Shown here piece after piece: positions 5,819-6,098 of a DNA stretch of 6,098 nucleotides; position 1 is the stretch's first letter; each line of letters begins with the position of its first letter. The position numbers and the translations under genes were made by a program. This DNA is from Gammaproteobacteria bacterium (GTDB lineage: Bacteria; Pseudomonadota; Gammaproteobacteria; CAJXQU01): the NCBI GenBank assembly GCA_026984275.1, contig JALSSM010000468.1, positions 1 through 6,098 of the forward strand. The letters are read 5' to 3'. Below the pieces are notes generated by a model that worked only from the letters and a program-made list of their open reading frames with translations, searched no databases and was not told the origin of the DNA.

Positions 5819-6073
5819 ATGAAAATTAAAATAAAACTTTTCGTTTCTTTACGTGAATATTTACCTGCGGAATTCTCAAAGCAAGACAGCTTCATTATGG
5901 ATCTTAGTGACGAAGAGACACCTCATGACTTGATTGACCGTTTTAACATTCCTCGGAAACTGGCTCATCTAGTCATGATTAATGGTGTTTATGTTTTGCC
6001 AGAAGATAGAGATAAACCAGTATTTAAAGATGAGGATGTTTTAGCTATCTGGCCGCCTGTCGCAGGTGGTTAA
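5819..6073 (+). CDS. MoaD/ThiS-family sulfur carrier protein, probably for tungsten/molybdenum cofactor synthesis
   Basis: This 84-residue beta-grasp protein ends in Val-Ala-Gly-Gly, the exposed Gly-Gly tail that MoeB/ThiF-type enzymes adenylate and convert to a thiocarboxylate. The N-terminal strand (MKIKIKLFVSLREYLP) and the ending DEDVLAIWPPVAGG are typical of MoaD, the small subunit of molybdopterin synthase that gives sulfur to precursor Z. AOR operons often carry their own MoaD-like gene, and one follows aorABC in Aromatoleum aromaticum, so a role in making the tungsten bis-pyranopterin for the adjacent enzyme is likely. Start choice: ATG at 5819 fits the family N-terminus, yet no Shine-Dalgarno is visible in the 21 nt after the terminator. 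No MoaE or MoeB partner is in the window. A ThiS-like or other sulfur-transfer role cannot be excluded. Confidence 0.88.
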   Translation: MKIKIKLFVSLREYLPAEFSKQDSFIMDLSDEETPHDLIDRFNIPRKLAHLVMINGVYVLPEDRDKPVFKDEDVLAIWPPVAGG

Positions 6074-6098
6074 GCTCAGAAATTAATAATGGACTTAT

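Noticed and set aside
6089..6098. Possible start of another gene (ATGGACTTA) after the MoaD-like gene
   Set aside because: Only ten bases are in the window and no Shine-Dalgarno is visible; a cofactor gene such as a ThiF/MoeB or MoeA homologue would fit, but nothing supports it here.

Overview
The window reads as a chromosomal stretch from a proteobacterium of moderate to low GC, most likely a gammaproteobacterium with an anaerobic, facultative or aromatic-degrading lifestyle. That placement is an inference. It rests on the LiuR-like MerR regulator, the XenA/YqjM-type Old Yellow Enzyme and a three-subunit NAD-linked aldehyde oxidoreductase of the kind described in Aromatoleum aromaticum. Species cannot be decided from the sequence.

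Layout. Positions 1-767 (minus strand) hold the first 255 codons of an Old Yellow Enzyme-family flavin oxidoreductase that runs off the left edge. Positions 768-1412 are non-coding: a minus-strand promoter for the flavoenzyme, a run of four perfect inverted repeats (1099-1227), then a plus-strand promoter with an embedded palindromic operator. Positions 1413-1775 encode a small MerR-family regulator with no cysteines. Positions 1776-2017 are non-coding and carry further inverted repeats plus a second copy of the same operator (13 of 14 bases identical). Positions 2018-5643 are a tight operon of three genes: a polyferredoxin with four [4Fe-4S] clusters (AorA type), a tungsten aldehyde ferredoxin oxidoreductase catalytic subunit (AorB type) and an FAD/NAD-binding reductase (AorC type). 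A 175-bp gap follows, with long-range complementarity and a strong intrinsic terminator ending 21 nt before a MoaD/ThiS-like sulfur carrier (5819-6073) that has no visible Shine-Dalgarno.

How the parts fit. The catalytic subunit should oxidise aldehydes to carboxylic acids at a tungsten bis-pyranopterin centre (or reduce acids in reverse). Electrons would pass through its own [4Fe-4S] cluster, along the polyferredoxin, to FAD and NAD+ on the third subunit. The MoaD-like protein would supply sulfur for the pyranopterin dithiolene of the cofactor. The MerR-type protein probably controls both itself and the operon through the shared operator. The points most worth a second look are the operator pair, the structured leader and terminator before the MoaD-like gene, and the hairpin run at 1099-1227.
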